From assembly GCA_902541175.1 (NCBI GenBank), contig CACBPP010000001.1:62001-126000 (forward strand): a stretch of 64,000 nucleotides of DNA, in the 5' to 3' direction. The notes beneath the pieces are model-generated. The model was not told the DNA's origin. It saw only the letters and a list, made by a program, of their open reading frames with translations, and ran no database searches. The translations under genes were made by a program, and so were the position numbers. Below, one piece after another: positions 59,657 through 64,000 of the stretch. How positions within the stretch are numbered: the first letter of the stretch is position 1; every line of letters begins with the position of its first letter. Source of the stretch: an uncultured SAR86 cluster bacterium (GTDB lineage Bacteria; Pseudomonadota; Gammaproteobacteria; Magnimaribacterales; D2472).

Positions 59657-61025
59657 TATTTGGATTGCAGATGATGATGAAGCCATCAGATTAGTTCTTG
59701 AAGAGAGTCTTACTTCTGCTGGCTATAAAACAAAAAGTTTTTCAAGTGGCGATGATTTGGTTTCTGAGCTTGAGAGCTCTGAACCTGATTTAATTATAAC
59801 TGATGTCCAGATGCCTGGAATGCTTGGCTACGACCTTTTAAAACATATAACTAATAATTACGAAGACCTTCCTGTAATTGTTATGACTGCCTTCGCTGAT
59901 ATGCAAGCTGCCGTTGAATCATTTGGTGGAGGAGCTTTTGAGTATATGCCGAAACCTTTTGATCTTGAGGATGCAATAAAAATAGTTGAGAGAGCTCTTG
60001 AAGAAAAGCCAAAAACTAAAGGCCTAAAAAAAGATACCAAACTAGACATTATCGGTGAATCTCAAGCCATGCAAAATGTTTTTAGAGCTATAGGAAAACT
60101 TTCTAATACAATCGCAACAGTTTTAATACAAGGTGAGTCTGGTACAGGCAAAGAATTAATCGCAAAGTCTCTCCACAAAAATAGTCCAAGGCATGACATG
60201 CCATTTATTGCTCTTAACATGGCTGATATACCAAAAGAACTTGTCGAGTCAGAGCTTTTTGGGCATGAGAAAGGTTCATTTACTGGAGCAGTCGATAAAA
60301 GAATAGGAAGATTTGAACAAGCAAATGGAGGAACACTGTTTCTTGATGAAATTGGAGATATGCCTCTAGACTCACAAACAAGACTATTAAGAGTTTTATC
60401 TAATAAAGAATTTTATAGAGTGGGAGGCGATAAGCCTATAAAGGTAGATGTAAGAATTATTGCAGCAACTCACCAAAATCTAAATAATTTAGTCTCTCAA
60501 AAAAATTTTAGAGAAGACCTTTTTTATAGACTTAACGTCATAAAAATAGAAGTCCCTCCTCTAAGAGATAGAAAAGATGACATCAGTGATCTTTCAAAGT
60601 ATTTTTTAAAAAATTATGCTGACTCCCTTGATGAGGATTTAAGGGTAATTTCTGATGAAGCAATGAAATTAATGAATAAGTACGATTGGCCTGGAAACGT
60701 TAGACAATTAGAAAATGTTTGTTATTGGTTAACATTGATGTCTCCTTCACAGAGTGTTAAATCTCAGGATCTTCCCACCGAAATAAAAGAGTTCGAAATT
60801 ACTGATATTCCAACATCTTCATGGGAGGACGGAATGCAGAATTGGCTAAAGAATGTGTCAATGAATATTGACTCAGGTTTATCTGAAATAGCAATCACTA
60901 AAATTGAGAAGATGTTAATAAAAACTGCTTTAGAAAGATCAAATGGTAAAAAGAATGATGCAGCTCAAATTCTTGGATGGGGAAGAAATACACTTTCAAA
61001 AAAAATGAAGGAACATGGTATTTAG
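59649..61025 (+). CDS. glnG: Nitrogen regulation response regulator NtrC (sigma54 activator)
   Basis: REC domain WIADDDEAIR...DVQMPGMLGYD; AAA+ GESGTGKELIAKSLH, GSFTGA; C-terminal Fis-type HTH. Confidence 0.96.
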   Translation: MHNIWIADDDEAIRLVLEESLTSAGYKTKSFSSGDDLVSELESSEPDLIITDVQMPGMLGYDLLKHITNNYEDLPVIVMTAFADMQAAVESFGGGAFEYMPKPFDLEDAIKIVERALEEKPKTKGLKKDTKLDIIGESQAMQNVFRAIGKLSNTIATVLIQGESGTGKELIAKSLHKNSPRHDMPFIALNMADIPKELVESELFGHEKGSFTGAVDKRIGRFEQANGGTLFLDEIGDMPLDSQTRLLRVLSNKEFYRVGGDKPIKVDVRIIAATHQNLNNLVSQKNFREDLFYRLNVIKIEVPPLRDRKDDISDLSKYFLKNYADSLDEDLRVISDEAMKLMNKYDWPGNVRQLENVCYWLTLMSPSQSVKSQDLPTEIKEFEITDIPTSSWEDGMQNWLKNVSMNIDSGLSEIAITKIEKMLIKTALERSNGKKNDAAQILGWGRNTLSKKMKEHGI

Positions 61026-61426
61026 ACCAATGGAAGATTATTCATTTTCCACTCATTAATTCCACCTCTTAATATAAAAATATCTTTTAGTCCCTCTTTC
61101 TTTAAAGTTTCTCCTGCATTAGTGGACGAACTACCCATTTCGCATACAAGCACTACAGATTTTGTAGAGTTAATAATTTCATTTGATCTTCTTGAAACAT
61201 CATTTACAGGAATATTAATTGAAGCTGTTATATGACCGGAATTAAAAGCTTCAGAACTCCTAAGATCAACAATTAAAGCTTGGTCTTGGTTTGAAAGACT
61301 AATTAATGATTGGCAAGATATTTTTGTTCCACCTTTTTTAGAATTTGATATAAAAAATAGTATAAGAACAATTACAAGAGGTGCTGAAAAATAAAAGTGT
61401 TCTATTAAAAAATTAATTAGTTCCAT
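61022..61426 (-). CDS. Membrane-anchored rhodanese-like protein
   Basis: N-terminal TM; IVDLRSSEAFNSGHITASINIPVNDVS...VLVCEMGSSSTNAGETLKKEG. Confidence 0.88.
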   Translation of the reverse strand: MELINFLIEHFYFSAPLVIVLILFFISNSKKGGTKISCQSLISLSNQDQALIVDLRSSEAFNSGHITASINIPVNDVSRRSNEIINSTKSVVLVCEMGSSSTNAGETLKKEGLKDIFILRGGINEWKMNNLPLV

Positions 61427-61471
61427 ATGTATATTATCTATTAAAATAGGAGATATTAATAAAAAATATAA

Positions 61472-62095
61472 ATGAAAAATACAAGTTTAATTTTAGTTAG
61501 GCACGGTCAAAGCGAATGGAATGAAAAAAATCTTTTTACTGGTTGGGAAAATCCAGGACTGACAAAAAAAGGAACTGATGAAGCAAAACATGCTGGCTTA
61601 TTAATAAACGATCTCGATATCGAATTTGATCACTTATTTACATCAGTTTTAGATAGAGCCAAACTCACCGGAGAAATTATTCTAGAGAATATCAATCAAA
61701 AAGATCTAGATTCTATTGAAAACAAAGCTCTCAATGAAAGATTCTATGGTGACCTTCAAGGTCTTAATAAAGACGAATGTAGGCAAAAATGGGGTGCTGA
61801 ACAGGTACAAATTTGGAGAAGATCTTATGATGTTGGCCCGCCTGGGGGAGAATCACTCAAAGAAACTGGTGAGAGAGTTTTACCATATTATTTAAATGAG
61901 ATTTACCCATTAATACTTCAAGGCAAAAATATTTTGGTTGCTGCACATGGAAATTCTCTTAGATCATTAATAATGCATTTGGACAAATTATCTTCTGATG
62001 AAATTGTTAAATTAGAAATACCAACTGGGGCCCCTATTCAATATATCTTTGATGATCAGGGTAAAGTATTAATTAAAAAGAATTTAATTGAATAA
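61472..62095 (+). CDS. gpmA: 2,3-bisphosphoglycerate-dependent phosphoglycerate mutase
   Basis: LILVRHGQSEWNEKNLFTGWENPGLTKKG...NERFYGDLQGLNKDE...GPPGGESLKETGERVLPYY...AAHGNSLRSLI. Confidence 0.95.
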   Translation: MKNTSLILVRHGQSEWNEKNLFTGWENPGLTKKGTDEAKHAGLLINDLDIEFDHLFTSVLDRAKLTGEIILENINQKDLDSIENKALNERFYGDLQGLNKDECRQKWGAEQVQIWRRSYDVGPPGGESLKETGERVLPYYLNEIYPLILQGKNILVAAHGNSLRSLIMHLDKLSSDEIVKLEIPTGAPIQYIFDDQGKVLIKKNLIE

Positions 62096-63107
62096 TTTGA
62101 AACAAAATAATAAAAATTTTTCTCAGGTTATTTCCCAGTGGTACATGACCTCTGGCAGAAATAACTTGCCATGGAGGAAAGGAATATCTCCATACAAAGT
62201 TTGGATATCTGAGATAATGCTCCAACAAACTCAAGTCAAAACAGTCATACCCTTTTTTAATGCTTTTATAAAAAAATTTCCAAACTTAAAATCGATATCA
62301 AAAGCTTCAGAAGATGAAATTCTAGCTCTTTGGACAGGTTTAGGTTTTTACAGAAGAGCAAAAAATATCTTTAAAACTAAAGAAATAATTAAAAATGAAT
62401 TTAAGAATAGATTTCCAAAAAAATTTAAGGAATTAATTCTTTTGCCAGGTATTGGGAGATCGACTGCTGGAGCAATTATGTCAATTGCATACAACAAATC
62501 GTATCCGATACTTGATGCAAATGTTAAAAGAGTTATTTCAAGATACGAAAATATAGATATTGAGCAAAAAAATGCAATTAAGTCTCTATGGGAATTGTCT
62601 GAAAAATATACCCCTTCAGAAAACATCTTTGAATATACTCAAGGAATCATGGACTTAGGCGCGACAATATGTCACTTGAGGTCTCCAAAATGTTCAATTT
62701 GTCCTTTAAATATTTCTTGTAAAAGCGCTTTTAAAGAATTCGAAACTGTTAAAAAGACCAAAAAACAAAAATTAACCAAAAGAATTAATTTTACCTTAGC
62801 TCACTCAAATCAATCCTTTCTATTATTTAAAAAAAATGAGCTGAGTTTTTGGGAAAGTTTATGGACTCCATATGACAATCAACATCATAATATTAAGAGC
62901 ATTTTCAAAGATCCAAAAAAAGTTCAAACTCGTCACCTAAATCATGCGCTATCACATATAGATTTGGATATTACTGTTGAAATTTTTGATTACGACAAAC
63001 CTTTTAAAATTAAAACTAACCTGGAACATCAATGGATAAATAAATCTGAAATTAATGATTTTGGTTTGCCCAAGCCTATAAAGACTATAATACAAACCTA
63101 TGTCTAA
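62088..63107 (+). CDS. mutY: A/G-specific adenine glycosylase
   Basis: TTG start; NNLPWRKGISPYKVWISEIMLQQTQVKTVIPFF, LPGIGRSTAGAIMSIAY, CxxxxxxCxxCxxxxxC FeS cluster. Confidence 0.96.
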   Translation: MNNLKQNNKNFSQVISQWYMTSGRNNLPWRKGISPYKVWISEIMLQQTQVKTVIPFFNAFIKKFPNLKSISKASEDEILALWTGLGFYRRAKNIFKTKEIIKNEFKNRFPKKFKELILLPGIGRSTAGAIMSIAYNKSYPILDANVKRVISRYENIDIEQKNAIKSLWELSEKYTPSENIFEYTQGIMDLGATICHLRSPKCSICPLNISCKSAFKEFETVKKTKKQKLTKRINFTLAHSNQSFLLFKKNELSFWESLWTPYDNQHHNIKSIFKDPKKVQTRHLNHALSHIDLDITVEIFDYDKPFKIKTNLEHQWINKSEINDFGLPKPIKTIIQTYV

Positions 63108-63369
63108 AAAAATACTTTGCAAAAAGCTTAATAAAGAATTACCTGCTCTAAATAATCCTCCCATGCCAGGCCCAAAAGGAATTGAACTAATGAATTCTAT
63201 CTCAGAAGAAGCATGGGAAATGTGGAAGTCTCATCAAACAACTCTCATAAATGAAAAACATTTAGACATGTCAGATCCTGAAAATAGAAGATGGCTTCAA
63301 GATCAAATGGATAAATTTCTTAACAATGAAGACTATGAAAGTGCTGCAGGATTTAAAGCACTTGATTAG
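63100..63369 (+). CDS. yggX: Oxidative damage protection / Fe(2+)-trafficking protein YggX
   Basis: MSKKILCKKLNKELPALNNPPMPGPKGIELMNSISEEAWEMWKSHQTTLINEK. Confidence 0.95.
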   Translation: MSKKILCKKLNKELPALNNPPMPGPKGIELMNSISEEAWEMWKSHQTTLINEKHLDMSDPENRRWLQDQMDKFLNNEDYESAAGFKALD

Positions 63370-63461
63370 CAATTTTTACAATCAAAAATCCTAAAATTTT
63401 TTGATTTACAAAGAGAATAAAATAGAGTTTAATTTTCTTAAATATCCTTGGGAAAAATTCT

Positions 63462-64000
63462 ATGACTGATAATTCAAATTCAAAATTTCCATCCGAAGCT
63501 GAAGTCGTTATCGTAGGCGTGGGAGGCATAGTTGGGTCTATGTTGGCATATTGGCTTGCTGAGCTTGGACAAAAAAATATTGTTGGTTTAGAAAAATCAA
63601 CGATAATTCCATCTGATATTGCATCAACAGCACATGCATCCGACTTTGTTTATAACACAACTCACGATAAGTTAGGTTGTTGGACGACTGCATTTAGTAG
63701 AAAATTTTATGAAGATAATGGATTCTTTTTAAAAAAAGGCGGATTAGAAATTTGTCGTGTTGGTGATGATGAGCGCTGGGAAGAATTAAAAAGAAAAGTT
63801 GCATCAGGAAAGGCATTTGGTACAAATGTAAGCTTAATATCTGCAGCTGAAGCCGTTGAAAAATTCCCATTACTAGAGGAAGAGTCAATGATAGGTGCCA
63901 TGTGGGATCCAGATGCTGGATTGGTGGTTCCACGATCACAGGAAGTTGTTAACTTCGCAGTTGAAAGTGCTAAAGAAAAAGGGGCACTGAAAACCTTCAC
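63462..64000 (+). CDS. FAD-dependent oxidoreductase (DAO / dimethylglycine-sarcosine dehydrogenase-like), truncated by right edge
   Basis: ATG at 63462: MTDNSNSKFPSEAEVVIVGVGGIVGSMLAYWLAELGQKNIVGLEKSTIIPSDIASTAHASDFVYNTT...; frame open at 64000, so not in the ORF track. Confidence 0.85.
   Translation, partial: MTDNSNSKFPSEAEVVIVGVGGIVGSMLAYWLAELGQKNIVGLEKSTIIPSDIASTAHASDFVYNTTHDKLGCWTTAFSRKFYEDNGFFLKKGGLEICRVGDDERWEELKRKVASGKAFGTNVSLISAAEAVEKFPLLEEESMIGAMWDPDAGLVVPRSQEVVNFAVESAKEKGALKTF

Noticed and set aside
63694-64000. Minus-strand ORFs at the right edge
   Set aside because: Antisense to the FAD-dependent oxidoreductase starting at 63462.
1-64000. CRISPR arrays, transposons, prophage or defence islands
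   Set aside because: No regularly spaced repeats, transposase, integrase or phage structural motifs seen; gene content is almost entirely housekeeping.

Overview
The window is a compact, AT-rich, gene-dense bacterial chromosome segment. Gene content and order are gammaproteobacterial, and the streamlined character suggests a SAR86-like marine lineage (inference only). Nearly all of it is core housekeeping sequence: rpoD-dnaG-ruvX-tonB-gshB-rsmE, fis-purH-purD-coq7, trpEGDC-rpe, murU-amgK, lptD-surA-pdxA-rsmA-apaH-cca, folK-folB-tsaD/rpsU-yqeY, rph-pyrE-ribE, pyrB-ridA-spoT-rpoZ-gmk-yicC, hppA, ubiC-ubiA, glutamine synthetase-ntrB-ntrC, gpmA-mutY-yggX, plus one CAT-anticodon tRNA. I saw no CRISPR array, prophage, transposase or rRNA. 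The observations most worth following up are: (1) a nested inverted-repeat 5' leader directly downstream of a Fur-box promoter, ahead of an edge-truncated TonB-dependent receptor; (2) a eukaryotic-type (GSII) glutamine synthetase in the usual glnA slot upstream of ntrB-ntrC; (3) a methionine-saturated, internally repetitive insertion in the LptD barrel; (4) a standalone XPB-like SF2 helicase overlapping the end of trpC; (5) an epimerase-like gene split at an A7 homopolymer; (6) a DmdA/GcvT-family protein. A rubredoxin gene and the two edge-truncated genes are missing from the ORF track. All calls come from reading the sequence by eye; no database search was run.
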